Notes: generated from the sequence alone by a model not told the origin. Numbered from the stretch's first letter, positions 1-9,558 are shown. The stretch is 64,000 nucleotides of DNA from SIG440 sp045586925 (GCA_045586925.1 JAZNBG010000014.1:73850-137849); one strand, 5' to 3'. Numbers and translations are program-made.

Positions 1-3000
1 ACAAATTATACACCTACTGAAAACGGTTTTTTAAACACCTGTTCTCAGGAGTATTTTAATCGTTTGCTTTACGGTTCACATGCCAATGATGATAAAGAAG
101 ATAAGTTTGCTACCTTTGCAGGTGACGTGCCGCAGTTTATGGGTTCGGCAACCGACTGGACTGTTCATGACTGGTGCGACTTCGGAAAACGAGGAACACT
201 TTCAAGCGGACTTTGTCTGACCCCCGGTCAGCGCATTGGCGGAGCTACCGAAGTATCAGAATCAGGTGCACAGTGGTTTCATAACGCAGAAGATGTAATT
301 GCGGAGTTTAAGAATGGCTGGATGGAGTATAAGCTATCCCATACATCAGACTATTTCCCCAATGTAATGGTGAATATCGAGGCATATCCGCTGCTTCCTG
401 ATGACGGTTTTTTAGTTCATTACAGAATTACTACCGACCAGAGGGTTGTATTTGCCGCAGGCTTCGGCGGTATAACCGATTATTTTGGTAATTTCTGCAG
501 AAGAAAATCTACAAGCAGATATTTCAGCCCAAAGGACTGCGAGAAGAATACTATCGAGCTTGGCAAAAACTGCGCTTGTGTCAGCCATCCAAGTGGTGCC
601 TCAATGCGTATTGGTACAAGCTTCCCGGCTGAAATTGAACTTGGAAGTGCCAAAGCAATGGCAGAGCTTTCACCGGCGCTGTTTTTGGGCAGTACCCCTG
701 AGAATGCTGACGAAAGCGTTGTTAAAATCTCTGCAGTAATTGAGCAGGGTCAGGTTTTTGACGGTTTTATTGTCGCAATCCATAATACCGATGACGAAAC
801 ATTGAATAAATGGCTGGCTATGGAAGACACAATGACATACATAAGACAGCAGATTTATGCAAAGCACGTGTGTATTAACCTTAACACTCCCGACCATCCC
901 CTTGATTTGACAATTGCGCCAACTGTAATTGCTATGGATGCATCCTTTCACAGAAATTCCTTCCATCACGGAACATTTACATATCATTCGCCGTTTTTGG
1001 GATGGCGTGCCTTGTATGCGCCAACCACCCTGGGTTGGAGCGACAAGGTTGAAGCAGCAATGTCTGCACACCTTAATCAGATTGTAAAAAAGCCGGAGGG
1101 CGAAGAACGCATCTGGTATGACGGCAAGGGCGAGAGAGAAGCAGGTCCCGAGGCTCCGTCACCATACCACCAGATTGAAAACACATACGGATATCTGCCC
1201 TATTTCCTGGGCCTTGAGCTGCCCTATTACAATATGCAGGAATGTGCATTTGATATGATGCTTTATCATATCGAATGGTCGGGAAATCTTGAAATTGCAG
1301 AAAAGTATTTTGATGAATTCTGCGCAATGCTTGACTGGGAAGAAAGAATCTTTGACCCCGACAACGATGGCTTGTATCAGAATTTCCTTAACACCTGGAT
1401 TTCGGACGGTCACTCATACAACGGTGCGGGCTGTGCGCAGTCAAGTGCATATAACTATCGTGCGAATATGGTTATGGCAAAGATTGCAGAGCGTCTTGGC
1501 AAGCCAAGTGATGTATTTATTAAGCGTGCAGAGAAAATCAAAAAGGCTATGAACGAAAAACTGTGGCTGGCAAACACCGGCGTTATCGCAGAGTCAATTG
1601 ACACAATGGGCAACTGTCAGGTACATCCGTCACCCGAGCTTAATACCACATATCTTGCAATAGACTGTGGTGCTGTTAATGATTTCAGGGCATATACAAT
1701 GCTTAAATATACCGAAAACTATATCGAAAATATCACAACCCCCGGTACAGGCGGACGTTTGGTATATTCTTCAAACTGGTATCCAAGAAAGTATTCAACC
1801 TGCGGACTTTTCCCTGCTGAAAATGCGTGCCTTGCCCTTGCTTATTATCAGTTGGGACTTGAAGAAAAGGGTAAAGAAATCCTTGATGGTCTTGTTGATT
1901 GCTATTTCACAGGAACAAACCCCGGTATGGCGTCACACGTTCAATCTAACTTATGTACAGATACTGGAGATAACGATTTTACCGATGTATCAAGCACATA
2001 TCTTCGTATGATGGTTGAAGGCTTGTTTGGTATCAGAATTAATAACCTTGACGGATATGTTTCAATTGCACCCAACTTCCCGAGAGATTGGGAGCACGCA
2101 AACCTTACTCTTAAGGATGTTTCTCTTAATTACAACAGAACAGGCTGTATGGAAACATTTGATATCTACTGCGACAGAGCCGAAAAGAAGTGTATAAAGA
2201 TACCTATGGTATCAACCGCTGTTGATGCCGTAATGCTTGACGGCGAAGTGATTCCTTATGAGATAAAGGCAGGAATTACAAAGAGCTTTATCGTGGTTGA
2301 AACAGAAAAGGAAGGTCGCTTCCAGCTTCGCATTATGCACGGCAAGGGTGATGTTCCCACACTTAAGATTACTGATACTGTTCTTGCTGGTAACGATGTT
2401 GTATTTGAGATTAAGAACGGTGAGATGCTCGAATATCTTGATATTTGTGAAACTTTAGAGGATATAACAGTTGTTGGCAACAAGGTATACGCAAAAACCA
2501 AGAAGATTGCAGGCCACCACACATTCTTTATTCGTGTTAAAGCGGGTCAGTATGATTCTTGGCTTGCGGCAGATTATGAGATTATTGAAAGAGATACCGA
2601 AAAGGCACCGGTTATTCCCAGAAGCACCTTCCAGCCGGTTGATATTTCAAAATTCTTTAACTGCAATATGACTGAAATTCACAATCAGGAATTCCTTAGC
2701 CCACGTCCGGAAGGATATTCAATCGGTCTGTTCCCCAACGGCCGTTATGCGTGGGAATGGAATCAGGGCGGACACAACAAGGTTGTCATTGACGATAGTG
2801 CACTCAGGGCGGCAAATGGTATGATTTACACAAACTCAGGTATACCATTTATAACTCCTGCTGAAAATGAAAACATTGCCTGCGTTTCATTGTGGGATAA
2901 TTTCCCAACAGAAATTGCTATTCCCCTTGAAGGTAAAGGTAATGAAATTGCGGTGCTTTTTGCGGCAACAACCAATGCAATGCAGTCATATGTTGAAAAT

Positions 3001-3249
3001 GTTCGTATAACAGTTGAATATGCAGATGGTGAAACGACCTCTGCAAAGCTTGTTTATCCCATCAACATTGATGACTGGCTGGTTTCTGCTTTGCAAAAAG
3101 AAAACGAAACCTTCTACTTCAGCAAGTATAACCACGCAATTGTTCAAAGAATCAACCTTGACCCCAATAAAACTCTTGCAAATATTAAAATCGAGGCAAT
3201 TGCAAATGAAGTTATAATGGGTGTTATGGGCGTAAGTATAAGTAAATAA
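1..3249 (+). CDS. Six-hairpin glycosidase-like protein (DUF4450-type), 5' end outside window
   Basis: The reading frame is open to the first base of the window, so the N-terminus is missing; about 1,082 codons are visible. The central part has the aromatic, acidic helical repeats of an (alpha/alpha)6 glycosidase: PFLGWRALYAPTTLGW, then ENTYGYLPYFLGLELPYYN, DPDNDGLYQN and SSAYNYRANMVMAKIAERLG. Beta-rich regions lie on both sides. This resembles the DUF4450 and glycogen-debranching/rhamnosidase-like groups; the exact family is my inference and no catalytic residue can be assigned. No signal peptide can be judged. It lies 23 nt upstream of a GH36 gene, so the two probably form a glycan-degradation operon acting on a galactoside-containing substrate. 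Confidence 0.6.
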   Translation, partial: TNYTPTENGFLNTCSQEYFNRLLYGSHANDDKEDKFATFAGDVPQFMGSATDWTVHDWCDFGKRGTLSSGLCLTPGQRIGGATEVSESGAQWFHNAEDVIAEFKNGWMEYKLSHTSDYFPNVMVNIEAYPLLPDDGFLVHYRITTDQRVVFAAGFGGITDYFGNFCRRKSTSRYFSPKDCEKNTIELGKNCACVSHPSGASMRIGTSFPAEIELGSAKAMAELSPALFLGSTPENADESVVKISAVIEQGQVFDGFIVAIHNTDDETLNKWLAMEDTMTYIRQQIYAKHVCINLNTPDHPLDLTIAPTVIAMDASFHRNSFHHGTFTYHSPFLGWRALYAPTTLGWSDKVEAAMSAHLNQIVKKPEGEERIWYDGKGEREAGPEAPSPYHQIENTYGYLPYFLGLELPYYNMQECAFDMMLYHIEWSGNLEIAEKYFDEFCAMLDWEERIFDPDNDGLYQNFLNTWISDGHSYNGAGCAQSSAYNYRANMVMAKIAERLGKPSDVFIKRAEKIKKAMNEKLWLANTGVIAESIDTMGNCQVHPSPELNTTYLAIDCGAVNDFRAYTMLKYTENYIENITTPGTGGRLVYSSNWYPRKYSTCGLFPAENACLALAYYQLGLEEKGKEILDGLVDCYFTGTNPGMASHVQSNLCTDTGDNDFTDVSSTYLRMMVEGLFGIRINNLDGYVSIAPNFPRDWEHANLTLKDVSLNYNRTGCMETFDIYCDRAEKKCIKIPMVSTAVDAVMLDGEVIPYEIKAGITKSFIVVETEKEGRFQLRIMHGKGDVPTLKITDTVLAGNDVVFEIKNGEMLEYLDICETLEDITVVGNKVYAKTKKIAGHHTFFIRVKAGQYDSWLAADYEIIERDTEKAPVIPRSTFQPVDISKFFNCNMTEIHNQEFLSPRPEGYSIGLFPNGRYAWEWNQGGHNKVVIDDSALRAANGMIYTNSGIPFITPAENENIACVSLWDNFPTEIAIPLEGKGNEIAVLFAATTNAMQSYVENVRITVEYADGETTSAKLVYPINIDDWLVSALQKENETFYFSKYNHAIVQRINLDPNKTLANIKIEAIANEVIMGVMGVSISK

Positions 3250-3272
3250 AATTATTGGGAGGATAAAATTTT

Positions 3273-5150
3273 ATGCTTACATCAAGTTATTTTAAAGAGA
3301 TTGAAAAGAGCAAAGCTATCTTCAGAGTAAACGGCAGTTTTGACGAGATTGCAGGGGATGTTATCACCGAAGGTAATGTGATTTATTCCGAAAAAGACGG
3401 TTGCCGTATTTCCTGTGAATATACAGAGGATGAATATGGCATATTTAGCCGCAAGGATACCTTTAAAAATATGTCGGATAAGGCAGTCAGGGTAAATTCC
3501 CTCAAGTCGCGCTTTGTCTTTGACGGCGGCGAATACGACATATACACTCAGCGTGAAGCCTGGCAATGCGAAAGCTTGGGCAACTGGCAGCCATTGGTAA
3601 CAGGTGTTACCTGCGGTTGTGCCAGCACTCGCAGCACAGTTGGTGCATCACCAATGATGGTTGTGTGGAGCAAACAGCAAAACCGAGGTGTGGTATTCCA
3701 CCTGCTTCCTAACTGTGCCTGGGAAATAAAGGTACAGCATATGCAAAGGGTTGGAAAGCTTGGCAGTATTTTAGTTGAGCTTGGTGTTCAGGACTATAAC
3801 CTTGATTTGCAGGTTCAGCCCGGTGAGGAAGTGCAGCTCCCTGAAATAATCTGCTATGAAACACAAAACAAACTTGATTTTGATTGCTATAAGCTGCACA
3901 ATTATATGCACACAAATTATCCCAGAAGGACACTTCCCTTTGTTTATAATTCGTGGATGTATCGCTTTACCTACTTTACTCCCGACCAACTGTTTGAGCA
4001 GGCAAAACTGGCGGCAGAGATGGGTCTTGAATATTTTGTAATTGATGCAGGATGGTTTGGTAAAGACGGTATCTGGATTACCCATGTAGGCGATTGGGTT
4101 GAAAATAAAGGAGGCGGACTTTGCGGCAGAATGAAAGAACTGTCTGATTATGTTCGTTCACTTGGTATGAAATTTGGCGTATGGCTTGAACCCGAGCGTG
4201 CAGGCGGGGAATCGGATATTATAACAACCAATGCCGATGAGTTCTTTGCCGAGGGTAGCAGCTATTTCCTGGACTTTTCAAACCCAAAGGCATACAAGCG
4301 CATTTTTGACACCATTTCTGGCTTGATTGATGAGTATAATATTGAATACATAAAATTGGATTTCAATGCCAATATGCATTATGACCAGCAGCATAACGGC
4401 CTTTTGACTTATCACAAATACCGTTCAAAGTTCTTTAACGAGCTTAAAGAAAAACATCCGAATGTTTATTTTACCTGCTGTGCAGGCGGTGGCGAACAAA
4501 TGGAGCTTAACAATTATATAAGATTTGACAGCTTCTGGCCAACTGACAACGAAAGCCCACATATCGGAATGAGAATTTTCAGGGATACAATTCTGCGTAT
4601 GCCGCCTCAGGGTTTTGAAAAATGGACAGCTATTCATTCAATGGATAAGTATGCTGACCATTATTTACCCTTTGACGACTTCAACCTGCCAAGCGAAAGA
4701 ATTATAGCCTCGGGTGATGCTAAGTGGGGCGACCTTCACGGCGTTCACAGGTCTTTTCTTGACGGATATCATACCGCATGTCCCATTTGTTTCAGTTGCG
4801 ATTTGTCAGAGATTAGCGAAGACCTTCGCAAGCATTTCAAACAGCGTATAGCAAAGGTTAAAGAAGACCGCAAATATTGGCAAAATGTGGTTGCAAGAAT
4901 ACTTGCAAACACCGAAACAGTTACGATTTATCAGTTCTCGGATATGGAAAATACAAAAGTCAATATTCAGATTTTCACAAGGCAGACAATTCAAGAGAAT
5001 GTACGTGTTTATCCCTGCCTTGACGCAGAAAAAACATATCTGATAAACGGTGAAACCAAAAAGACCGGTGCCGAAATTATGAAGGAAGGCATAAAAGCTA
5101 CTATTCTTAAATGGAATGATGCCACCGAGATTGTTATTGAAGAAGTCTAG
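3273..5150 (+). CDS. GH36-family alpha-galactosidase-like glycosidase
   Basis: 625 residues, the usual size for a short GH36 enzyme; it would remove terminal alpha-galactose from oligosaccharides. The (beta/alpha)8 barrel motifs are in order: FVIDAGWFG, KFGVWLEPERAG, the nucleophile motif YIKLDFNANM (Asp after IKL), CAGGGEQMELNNYIRFDSFWPTDNES (acid/base Asp expected in the WPTDN stretch). The N-terminal beta-sandwich and C-terminal beta domain are present. No signal peptide, so it is probably cytoplasmic and acts on imported oligosaccharides. The start ATG has GGGAGG at 3258-3263 with a 9-nt spacer. Substrate could be alpha-GalNAc rather than alpha-Gal; the family does not decide this. Confidence 0.88.
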   Translation: MLTSSYFKEIEKSKAIFRVNGSFDEIAGDVITEGNVIYSEKDGCRISCEYTEDEYGIFSRKDTFKNMSDKAVRVNSLKSRFVFDGGEYDIYTQREAWQCESLGNWQPLVTGVTCGCASTRSTVGASPMMVVWSKQQNRGVVFHLLPNCAWEIKVQHMQRVGKLGSILVELGVQDYNLDLQVQPGEEVQLPEIICYETQNKLDFDCYKLHNYMHTNYPRRTLPFVYNSWMYRFTYFTPDQLFEQAKLAAEMGLEYFVIDAGWFGKDGIWITHVGDWVENKGGGLCGRMKELSDYVRSLGMKFGVWLEPERAGGESDIITTNADEFFAEGSSYFLDFSNPKAYKRIFDTISGLIDEYNIEYIKLDFNANMHYDQQHNGLLTYHKYRSKFFNELKEKHPNVYFTCCAGGGEQMELNNYIRFDSFWPTDNESPHIGMRIFRDTILRMPPQGFEKWTAIHSMDKYADHYLPFDDFNLPSERIIASGDAKWGDLHGVHRSFLDGYHTACPICFSCDLSEISEDLRKHFKQRIAKVKEDRKYWQNVVARILANTETVTIYQFSDMENTKVNIQIFTRQTIQENVRVYPCLDAEKTYLINGETKKTGAEIMKEGIKATILKWNDATEIVIEEV

Positions 5151-5179
5151 TATGCTTTGATTTTATTTTAATAAAAGGA

Positions 5180-5616
5180 GCTGTTTAAAAGCAATATTTT
5201 TAAACAGCCTCCCATTTGGGGATAGGTAAAATTGATTCGGAACACACAAACCGAACCAAAGCAGTAGCTTTGGGATACCCGAAGGTGTACTTGTGTACAC
5301 CGAGAGTTTAGCCTGACAGAAGTTATCCAAACCTGATTTTAAGTGGCTGATTTCCGCCTGAACTGTGTTAAAATACTCGCTAAGCCAACAAGGATTAGCT
5401 CCGTTTTTGCCTTGTTCAGACAAAAATCAGCTCTCTTAAAATTCTTCGACCTGAAAAGGATGAAATTTTGAGAAGATTTTGGTGCGGAGGATGCAGGCAG
5501 GCTGACGCCTGTCAAAGACGACAAGCTAAAATATGCCAAAATTACACCTTTTCAGGCAGATTCGGATAGCTACTGTCAGGCTTGGTTTGTGCGTAGCCAA
5601 AAAACTATAAAAGCGG
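5180..5616. other. Structured noncoding / foldback repeat-like region
   Basis: The 590-bp gap between the GH36 gene and the AraC gene has no credible gene but is full of base-pairing potential. Seen directly: an 11-bp stem at 5180-5190/5198-5208; a 7-bp stem with loop TTGT at 5284-5301; a long foldback in which 5450-5470 is almost fully complementary to 5537-5556 (core CCTGAAAAGG/CCTTTTCAGG perfect, one bulge and one mismatch outside it); and a small CAGGC/GCCTG hairpin at 5494-5511 inside that foldback. Short open frames on the minus strand have no ribosome binding sites and low-complexity composition. It is either a structured RNA or a degenerate, probably multicopy intergenic repeat. Confidence 0.6.
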
Positions 5617-5643
5617 AAAAATCGCATATTATATGCGATTTTT
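5617..5643. terminator. Bidirectional intrinsic terminator
   Basis: Perfect 13-bp inverted repeat (AAAAATCGCATAT / ATATGCGATTTTT) with A-tract and T-tract at its two ends. It can end minus-strand transcription from the AraC gene and plus-strand transcription through the preceding structured region. Confidence 0.75.
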
Positions 5644-5739
5644 CAACATTTATAATACTTTTTAAATTGATCTGCGGGTTGTGTCTATTGATTTCCCTGC
5701 CTTTTTGTGGTCCGGACTATTTTAACATCCCCTTTTGCA

Positions 5740-6546
5740 TTATCTGTAGTGAGAGGGCGCTTTTCCTTTAAATTTTTTAAACACAGTGCAAAAATAATTC
5801 TGATTTTCAAAACCAAGCTTTTCTGCAACTTCTTTTACTGACATATTTCCCTTGAGCATTGGGATGGCATAGTTTATTTTCATCTGATTGTAGTATGAAA
5901 TAACGCCCATTCCCGAATATTTTGAAAAAATCTTTACCAGATTTGCCTTACTCATGCTGCAAAGCGTGGCAATTTCGTCAAGTGAAAGATTCTTGTCAAG
6001 ATTATTTTCAAGAAGGTTTACAATCATTGCATAGCTTTTTGCAGTTTTTCCCTGATATATTTCTTTGTTCAGTGCCTTTTGGGATATTGTTTCAAGGAAA
6101 AAAGACTCCAGCGTTTTAATTATAATCTGTGATTTTATTTCACAGTTTATACGCGATTGTGTAATATGACCTCCTTTGAATATGTATACTGATTGCATTT
6201 CCTCAAGAATGTTATTTATTTTATCAAGATTCTTAACCTCAAAAATTTTGGAGGTATACGAGGGCATATTTTCGGCTGTAAAAGTAAAAATAATAAATTC
6301 GGAGGTTTTGTCCTCGTTCCACAAACGGTGAAATTCCCAAGGCTCGTGAAGGATTGCCTGACCTTGTTTCAGGATAAAAGCATTAGTGTCGGCAACAATG
6401 CCTAATTTGCCCTTGGTTGCGATAACAAATTCCCACATTTGATGTCGTTCTCCCGAAAAGGAGAAATCCTCCGGAATTTGCTGCTTAAAAATTGAATAAA
6501 ACGATTTGAATCTAAACTGATTGCTTAAATTAACGTTTTGATACAT
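5740..6546 (-). CDS. AraC/XylS-family transcriptional regulator
   Basis: 268 residues. The N-terminal half looks like a cupin sensor (EPWEFHRLWNEDKTSEFIIF). The C-terminal ~100 residues are the double helix-turn-helix of the AraC family: LSLDEIATLCSMSKANLVKIF, then VKEVAEKLGFENQNYFCTVF and FKKFKGKAPSHYR. The ATG at 6546 is chosen over an upstream TTG (6558) because GAGGTG sits 5-6 nt before it. It is divergent from the Gfo/Idh/MocA gene with overlapping promoters and convergent with the glycosidase genes, so it probably controls local sugar catabolism; the inducer is unknown. Confidence 0.88.
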   Translation of the reverse strand: MYQNVNLSNQFRFKSFYSIFKQQIPEDFSFSGERHQMWEFVIATKGKLGIVADTNAFILKQGQAILHEPWEFHRLWNEDKTSEFIIFTFTAENMPSYTSKIFEVKNLDKINNILEEMQSVYIFKGGHITQSRINCEIKSQIIIKTLESFFLETISQKALNKEIYQGKTAKSYAMIVNLLENNLDKNLSLDEIATLCSMSKANLVKIFSKYSGMGVISYYNQMKINYAIPMLKGNMSVKEVAEKLGFENQNYFCTVFKKFKGKAPSHYR

Positions 6547-6591
6547 TTTACACCTCAAAAGTAGTTGAATTTGTAGAAAAAGTATTATGTT

Positions 6592-6620
6592 TTGTATATA
6601 CTTATAATTTTTCCTATATT
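6592..6620 (+). promoter_or_regulatory. Predicted sigma-A promoter for the Gfo/Idh/MocA gene
   Basis: TTGTAT (6592-6597), 17-nt spacer, TATATT (6615-6620), about 48 nt upstream of the ATG. It lies back-to-back with the promoter of the AraC gene, so one regulator could control both. Confidence 0.5.
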
Positions 6621-6623
6621 AGA

Positions 6624-6652
6624 ATGATAACAGACAATTAAAAATTTGTCAA
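6624..6652 (-). promoter_or_regulatory. Predicted sigma-A promoter for the AraC-family gene
   Basis: On the minus strand: TTGACA (complement of 6647-6652), 17-nt spacer, TATCAT (complement of 6624-6629). The leader before the ATG would be about 70 nt. The expected start region collides with the opposing promoter, which suggests mutual interference or shared regulation. Confidence 0.6.
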
Positions 6653-6668
6653 TGAAAGGGGAAATATT

Positions 6669-7964
6669 ATGAAAAAATTAAGAGCAGCGATTATGGGTTT
6701 TGGTTCTCGGGGAAAAAGCTATGCTGAGTATGCTCTCCAGCATCCTGAAGAACTGGAGATTGTTGCGGTGGCAGAGCCGGTTGAAGCTAAACGCGAGCAG
6801 GCAGTTAAAATGTTTAACATAAAGCCTGAGATGGCTTTTGATGATTGGAAGGCACTCATTGAGGTTCCGGATGTTGCTGATTTTATAATTCTTGCAACTC
6901 AGGACAAAATGCATTATGAGCCTGCACTGGCAATAATTGAAAAGGGTTATGATATATTACTTGAAAAGCCCATGGCGCCCACAGCGAAGGAATCCAAAGC
7001 AATAGCTGAAGCTGCCGAGAAAAAGGGTGTTAAAGTGGTTGTTTGCCATGTTTTAAGATATACTGATTTCTGGGGAAAGGTTAAAGAGATTGTTGACAGC
7101 GGAATGCTGGGCGATATAATCGGAATTGAACATACTGAATGTGTTGGCAGCGTTCATCACAGTCACAGCTTTGCAAGAGGAAACTGGGGAAACACAGAGA
7201 GGTCTGCACCTATGATACTTGCAAAATCCTGTCACGATGCTGATTTAATTCAGTGGGTTTTAGGCGAAAAATGTAAAAGGGTTAGTTCTTTTGGCTCGCT
7301 TATGCACTTTAAAAAGGAAAATATGCCAGAGGGCGCACCTGAAAGATGTATTGAGGGCTGCCCCCACGGGGATGAATGCTTGTATAATGCTGTGAGATTT
7401 TATTATGATAAAAAATCTTTAAAATCTGTTATTACCAACAAGCCAAATCCGACAGACGAAGATATTCTGGAGGCACTGAAAAACGGACCTTACGGCAAAT
7501 GTGTTTACAACACTGATAACGATGTGGTTGACCATCAGGTTGTTAATATGGAATTTGAAAGCGGCTGTACAGTTTCGTTTATGATGAATTCTTTTGGTAA
7601 GCCCGGAAGACGTATGAGAATTTACGGCACAAAGGGAGAGCTTCGCACAAGAGCAGGCGAATGTGAAATCGAGGTTTATGACTTTTTTGATTATGACAGA
7701 CTGGACCACGGACGAAAAGGTGAGTGGGAATGTAAGGTATATGATACAACCAAAGTCGGCGAGCATATAGATTCGGGTCACGGCGGCGGTGATGCAGGCA
7801 TAATGAGAGACCTTATAAAATATCTCAGAGACGGCGAGAAAGCTGTATCAATATCTGACATAAGAACTTCTTATCTCAATCATCTGATTTGTTTTGCCGC
7901 TGAAGAATCAAGACTGACCGGCAAGGTAATCGATGTTGAAGAATACTCAAAGGATATTAAATAA
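6669..7964 (+). CDS. Gfo/Idh/MocA-family oxidoreductase
   Basis: 431 residues. The N-terminal Rossmann fold has the glycine-rich nucleotide loop (AIMGFGSRGKSY, residues ~7-18) and the family EKP signature (LLEKPMAPTAKES, ~residue 98); the C-terminal half is the alpha/beta substrate domain. Members reduce or oxidise sugars, inositols or unusual glycosides with NAD(P). A cysteine-rich insertion (CIEGCPHGDECLYNAV, ~residue 223) is seen in one subgroup of the family and may bind a metal or be structural. AAAGGGGA precedes the ATG. Substrate cannot be read from sequence; the neighbours point to glycan catabolism. Confidence 0.87.
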   Translation: MKKLRAAIMGFGSRGKSYAEYALQHPEELEIVAVAEPVEAKREQAVKMFNIKPEMAFDDWKALIEVPDVADFIILATQDKMHYEPALAIIEKGYDILLEKPMAPTAKESKAIAEAAEKKGVKVVVCHVLRYTDFWGKVKEIVDSGMLGDIIGIEHTECVGSVHHSHSFARGNWGNTERSAPMILAKSCHDADLIQWVLGEKCKRVSSFGSLMHFKKENMPEGAPERCIEGCPHGDECLYNAVRFYYDKKSLKSVITNKPNPTDEDILEALKNGPYGKCVYNTDNDVVDHQVVNMEFESGCTVSFMMNSFGKPGRRMRIYGTKGELRTRAGECEIEVYDFFDYDRLDHGRKGEWECKVYDTTKVGEHIDSGHGGGDAGIMRDLIKYLRDGEKAVSISDIRTSYLNHLICFAAEESRLTGKVIDVEEYSKDIK

Positions 7965-7970
7965 TTTAAA

Positions 7971-7991
7971 CCGCTGGCAGTTTGCCAGCGG
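7971..7991 (+). terminator. Intrinsic terminator after the Gfo/Idh/MocA gene
   Basis: Perfect 9-bp stem CCGCTGGCA / TGCCAGCGG with loop GTT, followed by TCTTTAGTTT, 6 nt after the stop codon. A second small hairpin (TTTCGGC-CTT-GCCGAAA) follows near 8019-8036. Confidence 0.8.
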
Positions 7992-8124
7992 TCTTTAGTT
8001 TGGTGTTCGGTCAATATTTTCGGCCTTGCCGAAATAAATATGAGAAAGCAAAGCGTAAGAGCTATTGCCGCCGCACGGTGTACAGTGTAGCGTAAAATAC
8101 GAAAAATTTCTTTGATTAAATATA

Positions 8125-8153
8125 TTGCATTTTTTTGTGAGATGATGTAAACT
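8125..8153 (+). promoter_or_regulatory. Predicted sigma-A promoter for ceramidase-fold gene 1
   Basis: TTGCAT (8125-8130), 17-nt spacer, TAAACT (8148-8153), about 50 nt upstream of the chosen ATG. Confidence 0.5.
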
Positions 8154-8204
8154 GAATTAAAAAGGTAATAGTGCTAAAAAGTTTTATTTAAGGATGTGTT
8201 TTTG

Positions 8205-9539
8205 ATGAAAACAGGGTTTTCAAAAATTTGTATCAATCCTCCATATGGTGCACCCATTGTGGGATATTATGAAGCGCGTTTTGTAAAAGGAATTTTGGAT
8301 GATTTGTATGTAAGGGCAGCCGCATTTGACGACGGCGAAAACCGCGCTTTGGTTATCGCTCTTGATTTGTGTCTTTTGGCACAGAATTACTATGAAGCTA
8401 TGAAGGATGCCATAAACGAAGCAACCGGCGTTAGTAAAGACGCAATATTCATCAACTGCTCCCATACTCACACAGGTCCCTTAGTTGGCAAGGATTTTGC
8501 TTCCGGTACAGGCAGCAGCAAGGCTTATGATGATTTTCTGGTTGCCTGCGTGCGTGATGCGGCTGTGTATGCACTTGATGATTTAGCAGAGTCAACAATC
8601 GAAACCGCACAGGCACAGGCAAAGAATGTTTCATTCATTCGCCGTTATCGTATGAAGGACGGCAGCGTTGCCACCAACCCTGGTGTAGGCAACCCCGATA
8701 TCGACCACGCACTTGGAACACCCAACGAAACAGTAAAGCTGGTTAAGATAATCAGAGAGGGCGCTGATGACATCTTTATGGTGAATTTCGGTACACATCC
8801 CGACTCGGTTGGTGATGAATATATCAGTGCAGACTATATGGGATTTATCTGCTCAACAATAGAGAATGCAGTACCTAATACAAAGTGTATGTTCCTTCTT
8901 GCTCCTCAGGGCGACGTTAACCACGTTAATGTAAACCCCACAAAGGGCGAAAGTGCAATTTCAAAAATTGATTTTGACAGTGTTCCCAGAAGCATAAAGC
9001 ATGCAGAACATATGGGCAGAGTAATTGCAGGCGCAGTTCTTTCGGTATGTTCAATTACCGAGCCTGTTAAATGCGACAACATTTCTTTTGCAACAAGCGA
9101 GGTTATGCTTCCCTCACACAAGGAAAATGACCGTATTGCAGAAATGCGCAAAATCTATGACTTGTATGAGGCAGGCCGTGCAGATGAGCTTCCCTACAAG
9201 GAGATGGCGCTTACAACCGCAGTGGCAGAGGCATCACGTATTTTAAAGCTTGAAAACGGACCCGATGCATTTAAATTCACTTTGTCAGCAGTTAAAATCG
9301 GTGATTTGGTGTTTGCGGGTATAGGCGGCGAGCCATTTACCGAAATTGGCAACCGTATATGCGAAGGCTCACCTTTTGATACAACTGTTTTGTGTTGCCT
9401 TACAAACAGTGCAGGAGGATATATCCCCACAAAAACTGCTTATGACGAAGGCGGCTACGAGGCAAAGAGTTCATCTCTTAAGCCGGGCAGCGATGATATT
9501 CTGGTAGAGGGAATGGTTAACCTCCTTAAGAAATTATAA
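8205..9539 (+). CDS. Neutral/alkaline ceramidase-fold protein, paralog 1
   Basis: 444 residues resembling the N-terminal domain of neutral/alkaline non-lysosomal ceramidases (PF04734-like). Seen: the zinc-site block NCSHTHTGPL, the second histidine block VNFGTHPDSVG and the GDV block APQGDVNHVNV. True ceramidases carry Ser in this block (GDVSPN), the catalytic nucleophile; here the position is Asn, so amide hydrolysis of ceramide is doubtful. There is no signal peptide and no C-terminal beta-sandwich. The ATG at 8205 is preferred over a GTG at 8196 because AAGGA lies about 10 nt upstream. A paralog is at 19810-21147. Function unknown; the context is carbohydrate catabolism. Confidence 0.78.
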   Translation: MKTGFSKICINPPYGAPIVGYYEARFVKGILDDLYVRAAAFDDGENRALVIALDLCLLAQNYYEAMKDAINEATGVSKDAIFINCSHTHTGPLVGKDFASGTGSSKAYDDFLVACVRDAAVYALDDLAESTIETAQAQAKNVSFIRRYRMKDGSVATNPGVGNPDIDHALGTPNETVKLVKIIREGADDIFMVNFGTHPDSVGDEYISADYMGFICSTIENAVPNTKCMFLLAPQGDVNHVNVNPTKGESAISKIDFDSVPRSIKHAEHMGRVIAGAVLSVCSITEPVKCDNISFATSEVMLPSHKENDRIAEMRKIYDLYEAGRADELPYKEMALTTAVAEASRILKLENGPDAFKFTLSAVKIGDLVFAGIGGEPFTEIGNRICEGSPFDTTVLCCLTNSAGGYIPTKTAYDEGGYEAKSSSLKPGSDDILVEGMVNLLKKL

Positions 9540-9558
9540 AAGAAAGATTTTTGTATAA

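Noticed and set aside
670..1413. Antisense ORFs inside the first glycosidase-like gene
   Set aside because: They mirror the codon structure of the sense gene and have no start signals.
5163..5539. Overlapping minus-strand ORFs of 66-86 codons in the gap after the GH36 gene
   Set aside because: No ribosome binding sites, no recognisable domain, and the DNA is dominated by hairpins; better explained as noncoding structure.
7992..8124. Degenerate tRNA or rRNA fragment between the Gfo/Idh/MocA and ceramidase-fold genes
   Set aside because: No cloverleaf or recognisable rRNA stretch could be drawn; possibly another intergenic repeat but unsupported from one copy.
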